DNA of 64,000 nucleotides, from assembly GCF_002563655.1 (NCBI RefSeq), contig NZ_PDIY01000001.1, positions 2,268,001-2,332,000 on the forward strand, read 5' to 3'. This DNA comes from Bacillus sp. es.034 (GTDB lineage Bacteria; Bacillota; Bacilli; Bacillales; Bacillaceae_B). The first letter of the stretch is position 1; the number at the start of each line of letters is the position of its first letter. Position numbers and translations under genes: made by a program. Positions 36,978 through 46,720 of the stretch are shown here, one piece after another. The notes under the pieces were generated by a model. The model worked only from the letters and a program-made list of their open reading frames with translations. It was not told the DNA's origin and did no database searches.

Positions 36978-38516
36978 GTGAAAATCCATATCGTTCAAAA
37001 AGGGGATACTCTTTGGAAGATCGCCAAGAAGTATGGCGTGAATTTCGAAGAATTAAAACAGATGAATGCCCAGCTTTCAAATCCCGATATGATCATGCCC
37101 GGCATGAAAATAAAAGTGCCGACTACAGGCGGAACCGTAAAGAAAGAGACACAAATCAAATACGGATCCAAAGAGATGCCGATGAAGGAGATGCCTAAAG
37201 CAGAGCATCCATTCAAAGAGCAGAAGCCTATGGCCATGCCGGTCGAAGAACCAAAGAAAGAAATGCCGAAAGAAGTACAAAAGCCTTTTGCACCAAAAAT
37301 GCCGAAACCAGTTGTTCCTGAAATTGACATTAACAACTATTACATGATGAATATGGCAAACATGCAAGTGCAGCAGCCGAAGCAACAGGCCAAACCAATG
37401 CCAAAACCTAAATCACCGCCTAAACCTACCAACGTACTCCCTAAAGCAAAAGAACAGCCAAAGCCGATGCCAAAACCAAAACAAGAAGCCGTAAAAGGTG
37501 TTCAAGAAGAAGAAAGCTTACAAATGCCATCACAACCACAAGGAGGGAACACCCAGCCTATGTATTATAATCCGAATAATTGCGTACCTGTATCACCGGT
37601 CATGCCAGGATCAGGATTCTGTCCGCCGCATGGAATGCATCCGGGAGCAGGTTATGGGATGCCGATGGGGCAAGGAATGCCAATGGGTCAAGGGATGCCT
37701 ATGGGACCTGGCAGTCAGGTTCAAGGAGCTCAATCGATGCCAGGAATGCAGAACATGCCGATGATGCCGCAAATGGGATATGACGAAGAGTCGTCCTCTG
37801 TTATGCCGTATATGCCTCAAGGACAAATGCCGATGCAGCAGCCAATGCAGATGCCGATGCATATGCAGCAACCGATGCAAATGCCGATGCAGCAGCCGAT
37901 GGGTCAGCCGTCAGGAGTGATGGGTGCATCAGAAGAGAACTTCCCATCGGTTCAAATGCCGCAGCAACAGGCTCCATACATGCCGTATCCACAGAACTGC
38001 TATCCGGTCTCCCCGGTCATGCCGGGACCAGGATTCCAAGGCGGCGGTATGCCGGGCGGGTATCCGATGGGACCTGGAGGCCAGGTTCAGGGAGCGATGT
38101 CGGATGAGTCGCCTTCCATGGGCGGATATCAACTGCCGATGGGCCAACCGTCCAATGTGATGGGAGCACAGTATCAAACGCCTATGGGTCAGCCATCCAA
38201 TGTGATGGGAGCAAGTGACCAGGGGGATTGCGGATGTGGTGGACCACAATATGGTCAAATGATGCATCAACCGATGATGCCGCAGCAAATGCCTCAAGGA
38301 ATGCAGCAGCCATACGGCTTCGGTCCGGGAATGATGGGTCAGGGAATGCCTGGTCAAGGAATGCCGATGGGACCTCAAGGTCAGGGAATGGGAATGGGCC
38401 CTCAGGGGATGCCGATGGGACCTCAAGGCCAGGGTATGCAAATGGGATCACCGGGAATGTTTGGTCCAAGAGCATTTAGCATGCCGAATTTCAATGACGA
38501 TGATTTTGAGGGATAA
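36978..38516 (+). CDS. safA: Spore coat morphogenetic protein SafA
   Basis: Inner-coat organiser that attaches to the spore cortex. It is 512 residues. An N-terminal LysM domain (about 1-47: HIVQKGDTLWKIAKKYGV ... MIMPGMKIKVP) is followed by a long low-complexity region rich in M, P, Q and G. Internal duplications occur: VSPVMPG twice and MGQPS-VMGA three times. GTG 36978 is 9 bases after GAGGAGG; an ATG at 36957 precedes that site. A CATAGGATA box at 36939-36947 could be a sporulation sigma -10 element (inference). nadA is upstream, as in B. subtilis. Confidence 0.9.
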   Translation: MKIHIVQKGDTLWKIAKKYGVNFEELKQMNAQLSNPDMIMPGMKIKVPTTGGTVKKETQIKYGSKEMPMKEMPKAEHPFKEQKPMAMPVEEPKKEMPKEVQKPFAPKMPKPVVPEIDINNYYMMNMANMQVQQPKQQAKPMPKPKSPPKPTNVLPKAKEQPKPMPKPKQEAVKGVQEEESLQMPSQPQGGNTQPMYYNPNNCVPVSPVMPGSGFCPPHGMHPGAGYGMPMGQGMPMGQGMPMGPGSQVQGAQSMPGMQNMPMMPQMGYDEESSSVMPYMPQGQMPMQQPMQMPMHMQQPMQMPMQQPMGQPSGVMGASEENFPSVQMPQQQAPYMPYPQNCYPVSPVMPGPGFQGGGMPGGYPMGPGGQVQGAMSDESPSMGGYQLPMGQPSNVMGAQYQTPMGQPSNVMGASDQGDCGCGGPQYGQMMHQPMMPQQMPQGMQQPYGFGPGMMGQGMPGQGMPMGPQGQGMGMGPQGMPMGPQGQGMQMGSPGMFGPRAFSMPNFNDDDFEG

Positions 38517-38517
38517 G

Positions 38518-39492
38518 ATGCATGCGCGAGGGGACGATTATTCACATCGTCTCCTTTCTTTTTTGCAATATAAATTAAAGGATCCCGGGGCATCACTGAA
38601 AACGATCAAAGAAGGGAAATGGGTACTGAAAAGCCATGGGAGTAAATGGTTCGTCAAACGATTTCCCAATCAATCAAAGTTCCTCTTGCAGGAACGGCTG
38701 ATTTCAACCCTATTAAGGGAAAAGTTTTATCATGTCCTGCCATTTCATCCCATTCATGAACGGGAGCTATTATTATTTGAAGGATCCCCCATCGGTATTA
38801 CGATGTGGCTGGACACGTCGAGGGCCATTCATTACGACCAGGCGGCTGACAGGGATGATGCATTGCACGTATTGAAAAAGTTTCATGCTGTTTCAAAGAC
38901 AATCCGTGGTTCATGGACAGAAGAGATTCCTCATTATAACTGGCTGAAGAAATGGAAAAAACGGCTGATGCAGTTTCAATATAATCTCCCCTATTTGCAG
39001 GCATTCATTCAGCCGTATTACTTATATACGTATTTAGAGTGGGGGAAATGGGCACTAAAAGAATTGAAATCGGTGGGCATCCATGAATATGGTGACTGCA
39101 TCACTCATGGAGATGTGGCGCATCATAATTTCTTAAGGGGAAAGAACGGGCTTGTCTATTTGATCGACTTTGATCTTATGTCACTCTCCACGGAAATAAC
39201 GGACGACCTGCAGTACTGCAATCGGATTTTGCCTTATTTAAATTGGTCCCTCAGTGATATCAAAAAAATGGAACACTTCCATACTTATCGCGATCACCTT
39301 ATCTTTCACATCGGATTGATGTATCCATCCGATGTATTCAGGGAGTGGAACCGATTCATCAGGGAAGATCAATCGTACAAACAGCGTGTATGGGGTTATT
39401 TAACGAACTTGACGATTCAGCAATTCTCCCAGCGGATGCAATTCAATCAAGAATTGCACGGAGAAGTGAAAAGGATCAATACCCAATTGTAG
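38518..39492 (+). CDS. CotS/YutH-like kinase-fold protein
   Basis: Protein-kinase-like (aminoglycoside phosphotransferase) family, resembling spore coat kinases such as CotS, YutH and YsxE. It is 324 residues. HGDVAHHNFL near 200 is the catalytic loop with Asp and Asn, and LIDFDLMS about 15 residues later supplies the metal-binding Asp. A phosphate-loop glycine-rich motif is not evident. It starts 2 bases after safA, with GAGGG inside safA, so it is translationally coupled and probably expressed in the mother cell. The substrate is unknown. Confidence 0.87.
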   Translation: MHARGDDYSHRLLSFLQYKLKDPGASLKTIKEGKWVLKSHGSKWFVKRFPNQSKFLLQERLISTLLREKFYHVLPFHPIHERELLLFEGSPIGITMWLDTSRAIHYDQAADRDDALHVLKKFHAVSKTIRGSWTEEIPHYNWLKKWKKRLMQFQYNLPYLQAFIQPYYLYTYLEWGKWALKELKSVGIHEYGDCITHGDVAHHNFLRGKNGLVYLIDFDLMSLSTEITDDLQYCNRILPYLNWSLSDIKKMEHFHTYRDHLIFHIGLMYPSDVFREWNRFIREDQSYKQRVWGYLTNLTIQQFSQRMQFNQELHGEVKRINTQL

Positions 39493-39596
39493 GGGATGTC
39501 TCCAAACATTGACCCGAATGAAAGAGAATCTCCTTTCACAACCTAATGGTGAGCAGAAAAAATGCTCAAGTATCGGGTTGAAGGGGGAAACGTAAC

Positions 39597-40334
39597 TTGA
39601 ATAAACGATTATTCATGGTACCATTAACAGCCGTCATGACCCTGGGTCTTGCTGCATGTAACAGTGGAGAAGAAAAAGCTCAAGATCGTTACTCAGACTC
39701 CTACGAGCCACTCGGCTTCTACTCCAACGATGGACATGGCGGGGACAACAGGGACGAGAGGGACGGACCTCTGACTGAAATGTATGATCACTCTGCCGGA
39801 AAAGAAGGGCAGGATATCCGTCAAAAAAAACGCCAGTTCCTTCAAGTGAGGGACGAGAATGGAAATCCGAAGAACCCGTCCCGGCCGCTTGCTGATTATG
39901 ACAAGAACTTCCTGGCAAGGGATGCCCGTGCGAGTCACGGGGATGCGAATTATCACGGACATCTTGATGATAATACCCGAACTGCAAGAAGATCCTATTA
40001 TACAGCCTATGAAGGGGATCTCGCCGAGAAGATTGGCGAGGTGACGGGGAAGGTGGAGAACGTCAGTGACGTTCGTGCCGTCGCCTATGGTTCGGACGTC
40101 CTCATAGCCATTGAGCTGGATGACCATAGTAAGATCGAGGAAACGAAAGCACGTGTAAAAAAAGCCGTGCAGCCTTATCTAAACGGAAGATCGGTTTCAG
40201 TGGTGACGGATGAGGGAACCTTCAGCCGGGTAAGGAACATCGATAATGATTTACGCGACGGTGGTCCAAGGGACGCTCTCAACTTCGACATGCACGATAT
40301 GTTCCGGTCGGTGAAGGACCGCATCAACCGATAA
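39597..40334 (+). CDS. coxA: YhcN/YlaJ family sporulation lipoprotein (CoxA-like)
   Basis: Spore-associated lipoprotein. It has a lipoprotein signal peptide with lipobox LAAC at 18-21, a charged, H/D/R-rich middle (residues 25-140), and a C-terminal YhcN/YlaJ domain (about 140-225, VSDVRAVAYGSDVLIAIELD). It is 245 residues. Start is TTG 39597 with AAGGGGG upstream. In B. subtilis coxA directly follows safA; here the kinase gene lies between. The symbol rests on family and position. Confidence 0.83.
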   Translation: MNKRLFMVPLTAVMTLGLAACNSGEEKAQDRYSDSYEPLGFYSNDGHGGDNRDERDGPLTEMYDHSAGKEGQDIRQKKRQFLQVRDENGNPKNPSRPLADYDKNFLARDARASHGDANYHGHLDDNTRTARRSYYTAYEGDLAEKIGEVTGKVENVSDVRAVAYGSDVLIAIELDDHSKIEETKARVKKAVQPYLNGRSVSVVTDEGTFSRVRNIDNDLRDGGPRDALNFDMHDMFRSVKDRINR

Positions 40335-40343
40335 ACAAGGATG

Positions 40344-40383
40344 GACTACTTAAAGAGTGAACGCTCTTGAGTAGTCTTTTTTT
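40344..40383 (+). terminator. Intrinsic terminator after the CoxA-like gene
   Basis: GACTACTTAAAGAG and CTCTTGAGTAGTC pair with one bulge, followed by seven T. Confidence 0.9.
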
Positions 40384-40492
40384 GTAGGAGAGGTCCGTCC
40401 CTAAAAAGTTTGGGGCAGGTTGGATATTCTTAACAGGCTTTGGTAAGACTAGTGGATAGAGCGTTACATAAATCAAGTTCGAGGTGATCACG

Positions 40493-41041
40493 ATGACGAT
40501 GAAGGTTCGAATCGTGTTTATGGTGCTGTTGTTAATCGGTGCGTTTTATTTCACGTTTTTTTATACAGAGGAAAAACAGGCTGCAGACGGCAGTTCCCTG
40601 GAGATGCTGAACGAAACCCCTGCTGAGGTTGCGTCCGCCCATACGGTCACGGTTATATTGGAACGCGTGTATCTGGACGGGGAAGTGAGTGAGGAAATCG
40701 TGCAGGAAACGATTTGGAGCATGGAAGACTTCTGGGCTGCGTATGATGACTGGCAGCTGATGGATATGACGGAAGAACAGATCGTGTTCCAGAAGAAAAT
40801 GGATGATATTTCACCCCTCCTTAAGACCAATGGCTACTTCGGTATATCGGATAAGGGTGTACTGTCCATCTTTAACGGCAGACCCGGACAGGCGGAAATC
40901 ATTCAATCCTTCTTCCAGATCGATGTAGGGAAGCTTGAGAGCAAGCGTCACGATGATCTCGTCAAAGGCATCCCCATTAAGTCGAAACAGGAGTATGAAG
41001 AGGTGCTCGAACAATATAAACCCTACTCCGTCCCAAAATAA
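40493..41041 (+). CDS. bofC: Forespore regulator BofC
   Basis: Forespore-secreted regulator that restrains SpoIVB and thus pro-sigma-K processing. It is 182 residues with an N-terminal signal/membrane helix (about 5-22, VFMVLLLIGAFYFTFF). The body has the BofC features VTVILERVYLDGEVSEE and NGYFGISDKGVLSIFNG. ATG 40493 is 6 bases after GAGGTG. Functionally linked with spoIVFA/FB at 23507-25142. Confidence 0.93.
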   Translation: MTMKVRIVFMVLLLIGAFYFTFFYTEEKQAADGSSLEMLNETPAEVASAHTVTVILERVYLDGEVSEEIVQETIWSMEDFWAAYDDWQLMDMTEEQIVFQKKMDDISPLLKTNGYFGISDKGVLSIFNGRPGQAEIIQSFFQIDVGKLESKRHDDLVKGIPIKSKQEYEEVLEQYKPYSVPK

Positions 41042-41049
41042 CAGCGAAG

Positions 41050-41080
41050 AACCAGTGCATATGCCACTGGTTTTTTATTT
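41050..41080 (+). terminator. Intrinsic terminator after bofC
   Basis: ACCAGTG and CACTGGT form a stem with loop CATATGC, followed by TTTTTATTTT. Confidence 0.87.
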
Positions 41081-41252
41081 TATAGATTCCTCTGCCCAAT
41101 CCCCGCATTCTTTGATAAAATAAGAACAGGTGTTTCTCTTTAGTCTCCCTTTCCCATCCCATCAAATAGTGATATGATACAATAGATTTTATATGTCTTT
41201 TTGAATAGGTCCTTTTCGTAAGGTTAATTGATATCTAGATGAGCAAGCAGTG

Positions 41253-41379
41253 GTTGATTTCCGCTCCAGGTGCTCGCTTTCCGTGGGGCTGGCGGTGAGC
41301 CTCCTCGGGCTAAAGCCCTGTGGGGTCTCACCTGTCCAGCGTTTCCCACAGGAGTCGAGCACCTTCCGCTTCAATCAAC
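41253..41379. repeat. Imperfect palindromic repeat element A
   Basis: This 127-base element in a 670-base gene-free stretch has inverted ends: GTTGATT / AATCAAC and AGGTGCTCG / CGAGCACCT. The centre contains GGCGGTGAGCCTCCTCGGG and GTGGGGTCTCACCTG. Very similar GC-rich elements are known to me scattered in intergenic regions of many Bacillaceae. No open frame or transposase is present. Confidence 0.75.
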
Positions 41380-41467
41380 TGTCTAAGCAAATGTTCTTAT
41401 AGGGTGGGAAGAGGTTATTTTCATTTGAAAAAGACCTTTTAGCTCTGTCACGAAAAAACTCTTGAAA

Positions 41468-41587
41468 GATGGTGAGGGGAACTGCGAAGACTCCTGCGGA
41501 AAAACGGGCGTGCCGAGACCCCGGAAGCGAAGCTGAGGAGGCTCGGCCGTTCGTCCGCCGGAAAGCGAAGCGGTTCCCCTCACCATC
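41468..41587. repeat. Palindromic repeat element B
   Basis: This 120-base element is bounded by a perfect 15-bp inverted repeat, GATGGTGAGGGGAAC (41468-41482) and GTTCCCCTCACCATC (41573-41587). The interior carries GACTCCTGCGG, GAGACCCCGGAAGCGAAGC and GAGGAGGCTCGG, recognisable as another dispersed Bacillaceae intergenic repeat type. It is 88 bases after element A and unrelated in sequence. The rest of 41081-41711 shows nothing else I can support. Confidence 0.75.
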
Positions 41588-41711
41588 CAGCGCACTTTAA
41601 TTGACAGAGCACAGGCAGATTCTATAATCAAAAATATCAATCTTTGCCAAAGTAGTCTTTTGAAAATGTAGATGAAAGACCAAGTAGTGGTATATATGGG
41701 GAGAGAATGGA

Positions 41712-42323
41712 ATGTATGAGTATATAAAAGGGACGGTCAGTCAAGTGGGTCCCGAGTATGTTGTGGTGGAGAATAATGGAATCGGGTATCAGTTGTATAC
41801 GGCGAATCCATTTGTGTATTCAAAATATCAAAATCAAGAGATTCAGATTTTTACATATCAGCATGTGAGGGAAGATCTTATCGCCCTTTACGGGTTTCTT
41901 GCCATCGAAGAGAAGCTCCTCTTTATGAAACTATTAAATGTGTCGGGGATCGGTCCGAAGGGAGCCCTGGCGATACTCGCTTCAGGTGCCCCCCAGCAGG
42001 TGATAACGGCCATTGAGGAAGAGAATGAAAGCTTCCTGACGAAGTTCCCTGGTGTAGGGAAGAAGACGGCCCGTCAGATGATCCTCGATTTAAAAGGGAA
42101 GCTGCAGGATGTTGTGCCTGATTACTTCCCAAGCCTGTTCTCAGATCATGAGGAGGCGGAAGTGTCCCTTGGCAAGGATGAGGCATTCGATGAAGCCATC
42201 CTTGCCCTTAAAGCCCTGGGCTACTCTGAACGCGAAATAAAGAAAATCACCCCTAAACTGAAAGGGGAAGGGCATTCGTCAGACGAAATCATCAGGAAAG
42301 CCCTTCAGCTTCTCTTGAAGTAA
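41712..42323 (+). CDS. ruvA: Holliday junction helicase subunit RuvA
   Basis: Tetrameric protein that binds Holliday junctions and loads RuvB. It is 203 residues: an OB-fold N-terminus ([20 protein letters not shown]), two helix-hairpin-helix motifs ([30 protein letters not shown]) and a C-terminal RuvB-binding domain. ruvB follows after 27 bases. Confidence 0.98.
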   Translation: MYEYIKGTVSQVGPEYVVVENNGIGYQLYTANPFVYSKYQNQEIQIFTYQHVREDLIALYGFLAIEEKLLFMKLLNVSGIGPKGALAILASGAPQQVITAIEEENESFLTKFPGVGKKTARQMILDLKGKLQDVVPDYFPSLFSDHEEAEVSLGKDEAFDEAILALKALGYSEREIKKITPKLKGEGHSSDEIIRKALQLLLK

Positions 42324-42350
42324 GGACTGCTATGAAAGGAGGAAGTCTCT

Positions 42351-43352
42351 ATGGAAGACAGAATCGTATCAGGAGAATCGGAATTAAATGAAGATTCCTT
42401 TGAATATTCCTTGCGTCCTCAGACAATAAAACAATATATTGGACAAGATAAGGTTAAGCATAATCTTGAGGTTTTCATCGAAGCGGCAAAGATGCGACAG
42501 GAGACCCTGGATCATGTCCTGCTTTACGGGCCGCCGGGATTAGGGAAAACGACCCTGGCCACGGTCATTGCCAATGAGATGGGTGTGAACATGCGCACCA
42601 CTTCAGGACCTGCCATCGAGAGACCGGGAGACCTGGCCGCCGTCCTTACGGCACTTGAGCCTGGTGACGTGTTGTTCATCGATGAAATCCACCGGCTGCC
42701 CAGGGCGATCGAAGAGGTTCTTTATCCAGCAATGGAAGATTTCTGTTTGGATATTGTCATCGGGAATGGTCCCAGTGCACGGTCTGTCCGTTTGGATCTT
42801 CCGCCTTTTACGCTGGTGGGGGCGACGACCCGCGCCGGTGCCTTATCGGCTCCCCTTCGAGATCGATTTGGTGTTTTATGCCGGTTGGAATATTATAATG
42901 AAGAACAATTGAATGAAATTGTTCAGCGGACAGCGGCGATTTTGAACACGAAGATCGAAGCGACGGCTTCTGAAGAATTGGCGCGGAGATCAAGAGGGAC
43001 CCCGCGTATCGCCAATCGGCTGCTCAGGAGAGTAAGGGATTTCGCCCAGGTGAAGGGGAATGGGGATATCACCACGACCCTGTCACGGGAAGCCCTTGAA
43101 CTTCTCCAGGTCGATAAACTCGGTCTCGATCATATCGACCATAAGCTTCTTAAAGGGATCATCGAGCGATTCAGGGGAGGACCTGTTGGACTTGATACGA
43201 TTGCAGCAAGCATCGGGGAGGAGTCCCATACGATTGAAGATGTGTATGAGCCGTACCTTTTGCAGATTGGATTCATCCAGCGGACGCCAAGAGGGAGGAT
43301 CGTCACTCATCTTGTGTATGACCATTTCCAATTGGAGGTGCCGGATAATTGA
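42351..43352 (+). CDS. ruvB: Holliday junction helicase subunit RuvB
   Basis: AAA+ motor that drives branch migration. It is 333 residues. Walker [10 protein letters not shown] is at about 62-70 and Walker [12 protein letters not shown] near 106. The sensor region [18 protein letters not shown] and the C-terminal winged-helix with [14 protein letters not shown] are intact. AAAGGAGG precedes ATG 42351; its stop overlaps the next start. Confidence 0.98.
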   Translation: MEDRIVSGESELNEDSFEYSLRPQTIKQYIGQDKVKHNLEVFIEAAKMRQETLDHVLLYGPPGLGKTTLATVIANEMGVNMRTTSGPAIERPGDLAAVLTALEPGDVLFIDEIHRLPRAIEEVLYPAMEDFCLDIVIGNGPSARSVRLDLPPFTLVGATTRAGALSAPLRDRFGVLCRLEYYNEEQLNEIVQRTAAILNTKIEATASEELARRSRGTPRIANRLLRRVRDFAQVKGNGDITTTLSREALELLQVDKLGLDHIDHKLLKGIIERFRGGPVGLDTIAASIGEESHTIEDVYEPYLLQIGFIQRTPRGRIVTHLVYDHFQLEVPDN

Positions 43353-43555
43353 CAGGGCTGCCTAAATTAGTCATGATCATCGGCGCGATCATCTTAGTGA
43401 TCGGTTTCCTTATGCAATTCATCAAAATAGGGAAGCTGCCGGGTGACATCATCATCAAAAAAGAAAATGCGACATTTTATTTTCCACTTATGACTTCTAT
43501 TCTGATAAGTGTTATACTTTCCGTTGTCTTTTATTTCCTCGGGAGATTTAAATAG
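43349..43555 (+). CDS. DUF2905 small membrane protein
   Basis: This 68-residue protein has two hydrophobic helices ([19 protein letters not shown] and a C-terminal [15 protein letters not shown]) joined by [19 protein letters not shown], the DUF2905 signature. Its function is unknown. TTG 43349 overlaps the ruvB stop by 4 bases and follows GGAGG. Such a gene is common between ruvB and queA in bacilli. Confidence 0.9.
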   Translation: MTGLPKLVMIIGAIILVIGFLMQFIKIGKLPGDIIIKKENATFYFPLMTSILISVILSVVFYFLGRFK

Positions 43556-43594
43556 GATTCATGAGTGAGATTTACATAAGCCAGGTGACGAACT

Positions 43595-44620
43595 GTGAAA
43601 GTAGAAGATTTTGATTTTCATTTACCAGAAGAATTGATTGCCCAGACTCCTCTTGAGAACCGTTCCGAGAGCAGGCTGATGGTATTGGATAAAGAAGATG
43701 GTTCCATGGAGCATATCCGTTTCAAACAGATCACCGAGTACCTCGGGGAAGGGGATTGTCTCGTCCTGAATGACACAAGAGTTCTGCCGGCCCGTCTTTT
43801 TGGGCAAAAAGAAGATACAGGTGCCAATATTGAAGTGCTCCTTCTGAAGCAGGAGGATGGTGACAAGTGGGAGACACTTGTGAAGCCGGCAAAACGGATC
43901 CGTGTCGGTACGGAGATCGTTTTCGGTGATGGCAAATTAAGGGCAACCTGCGTTGACTTGAAGGATCACGGTGGAAGGATCCTTGAATTCCGCTATGAGG
44001 GGATCTTTTACGAAGTATTGGATGAGTTGGGTGAAATGCCGCTGCCGCCGTACATCCGTGAACGATTGGAAGAACAGGACCGCTATCAGACGGTGTTTGC
44101 CAGGGAAAGGGGATCAGCGGCGGCGCCGACTGCAGGTCTCCACTTTACGGAAGAACTGTTGGAAGAGCTGAAGGAAAAAGGTGTACACATCGCTTTCATC
44201 ACCCTCCATGTGGGACTCGGAACATTCAGGCCGGTTTCCGTCGAGACGATTGAGGATCATGATATGCATGCCGAATTCTATCAGGTATCGGAAGGGACCG
44301 CACGCCTCTTGAATGAGGTAAGAGCAAATGGAGGCAAGATCATAACAGTCGGAACAACCTCCACCCGCACTCTGGAAACCATTGCATCCAAGCATGGGAC
44401 GTTTGTTGAAGAGAATGGCTGGACGAATATTTTCATTTATCCAGGCTATGAGTTTAAAGGGATTGATGGGCTGATCACCAACTTCCACTTGCCGAAGTCG
44501 ACCCTGATCATGCTGGTCAGCGCCTTTGCGGGGCAGGACAACGTGATGCATGCCTATGAAACCGCCGTTAAAGAGAAGTACCGCTTCTTCAGCTTTGGAG
44601 ATGCGATGTTGATTAAATAA
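43595..44620 (+). CDS. queA: tRNA preQ1(34) S-adenosylmethionine ribosyltransferase-isomerase
   Basis: Makes epoxyqueuosine at tRNA position 34 from preQ1 and the ribosyl part of SAM. It is 341 residues. [19 protein letters not shown] is the standard N-terminus; [14 protein letters not shown] near 58 and [14 protein letters not shown] near 175 are conserved. Start is GTG 43595 after AGGTGA. tgt, the preceding step in the pathway, is next. Confidence 0.97.
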   Translation: MKVEDFDFHLPEELIAQTPLENRSESRLMVLDKEDGSMEHIRFKQITEYLGEGDCLVLNDTRVLPARLFGQKEDTGANIEVLLLKQEDGDKWETLVKPAKRIRVGTEIVFGDGKLRATCVDLKDHGGRILEFRYEGIFYEVLDELGEMPLPPYIRERLEEQDRYQTVFARERGSAAAPTAGLHFTEELLEELKEKGVHIAFITLHVGLGTFRPVSVETIEDHDMHAEFYQVSEGTARLLNEVRANGGKIITVGTTSTRTLETIASKHGTFVEENGWTNIFIYPGYEFKGIDGLITNFHLPKSTLIMLVSAFAGQDNVMHAYETAVKEKYRFFSFGDAMLIK

Positions 44621-44633
44621 TGACCGATTGTAA

Positions 44634-45806
<1,173 letters not shown>

Positions 45807-45851
45807 AAAAGCATAACAATAAATAATGTACTTGAAAGGAGGGGAAAAAGA

Positions 45852-46121
45852 ATGGGAAGTTTAGGAACAATACTACCTTTGATATTAATGTTCGTTCTGT
45901 TTTACTTTTTACTGATCCGTCCTCAGCAAAAGCGTCAAAAAGCGGTCTCAAAAATGCAAAATGAGCTTGCGAAGGGTGATAGAATCATCACGATCGGCGG
46001 TTTACACGGATCAATCGATGCTATCGAAGAAGGTAAAGTAGTCATCCTGTGTGGTGACGGCAGCCGTCTTACATATGATCGTAATGCGATCAGGGAAGTC
46101 ATCAGAGCAGAACAGGTATAA
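45852..46121 (+). CDS. yajC: Preprotein translocase subunit YajC
   Basis: Small accessory protein of the Sec-DF complex. It is 89 residues with one N-terminal helix (about 4-22) followed by the conserved LIRPQQKRQKAVSKM and a soluble beta domain (DRIITIGGLHGSIDAIEEG). GAAAGGAGGGG precedes the ATG. secDF lies further on at 50904. Confidence 0.96.
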   Translation: MGSLGTILPLILMFVLFYFLLIRPQQKRQKAVSKMQNELAKGDRIITIGGLHGSIDAIEEGKVVILCGDGSRLTYDRNAIREVIRAEQV

Positions 46122-46123
46122 TA

Positions 46124-46176
46124 AAAAAAGGGTTTCTCTCCATGTGCCAAGGCACGTGGAAGAGGGACCCTTTTTT
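46124..46176. terminator. Bidirectional terminator between yajC and the TIGR04086 gene
   Basis: AAAAAAAGGGTTTCTCTCC... pairs with ...GGAAGAGGGACCCTTTTTT, with an inner CATGTGCC/GGCACGTG hairpin. A- and T-rich flanks suit both convergent genes. Confidence 0.88.
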
Positions 46177-46189
46177 AGTATGTGATGGA

Positions 46190-46561
46190 CTAGCCCTCCC
46201 TCGGACCGCCACTCATGTTTACACCGAGGATTCCCCCCATCATGGCCGTCAGGATATAGCAGCCGTGATAGATGAGCTGTTCCATTGAAAACAGGCTATC
46301 GTACCCCAGGTATTGAAATAAGAAAATGACGAGTGTGTAAATGAGTCCTGTCGAACCACCAAGCACCCAGCCTTTTGTCTTTCCTTTTCCACCAGACATA
46401 AATCCTCCAACAAACAAAGAAAGAAATGAAATGATCGTGACAAACAGTGTGATGGAGTTTTCAGTAAGATCCGTAAAACGGAGCAGCAAAGAAAACAATA
46501 AACTTGCGGCAATCGCTATGACAAATATGGTGGTGGTTCCGTACAGAACGGCACCACCCAT
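46190..46561 (-). CDS. TIGR04086/YrzE family membrane protein
   Basis: This 123-residue protein has four hydrophobic helices, with GGFMSGGKGKTKGWVLGGSTG between the second and third, the hallmark of the TIGR04086 family (B. subtilis YrzE). The function is unknown. The first usable start is ATG 46561. No ribosome binding site lies at normal spacing: GGGAGAGG is about 20 bases upstream, with no standard start codon in between. Confidence 0.85.
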   Translation of the reverse strand: MGGAVLYGTTTIFVIAIAASLLFSLLLRFTDLTENSITLFVTIISFLSLFVGGFMSGGKGKTKGWVLGGSTGLIYTLVIFLFQYLGYDSLFSMEQLIYHGCYILTAMMGGILGVNMSGGPREG

Positions 46562-46720
46562 TTTTTTTGCTTCGATGACGGTCCTCTCCCTTCTAAATCA
46601 ATAATTTTATTCCGTATTAGTACAAGCATATTCATCGCGATGGTAAAAAAGACTAGAAATTTTATATGGTCAAGCCTCATAGACTAGTATGAAACTTCCT
46701 ATAGAAGGAGGGCTGTGACC

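Noticed and set aside
37611..38441. Long antisense and +2 frames inside safA
   Set aside because: They arise from the repetitive GC-rich composition of the repeats and encode only His/Arg-rich low-complexity peptides.
41081..41711. Insertion sequence between bofC and ruvA
   Set aside because: No transposase frame exists on either strand; the two palindromes explain the structure better.
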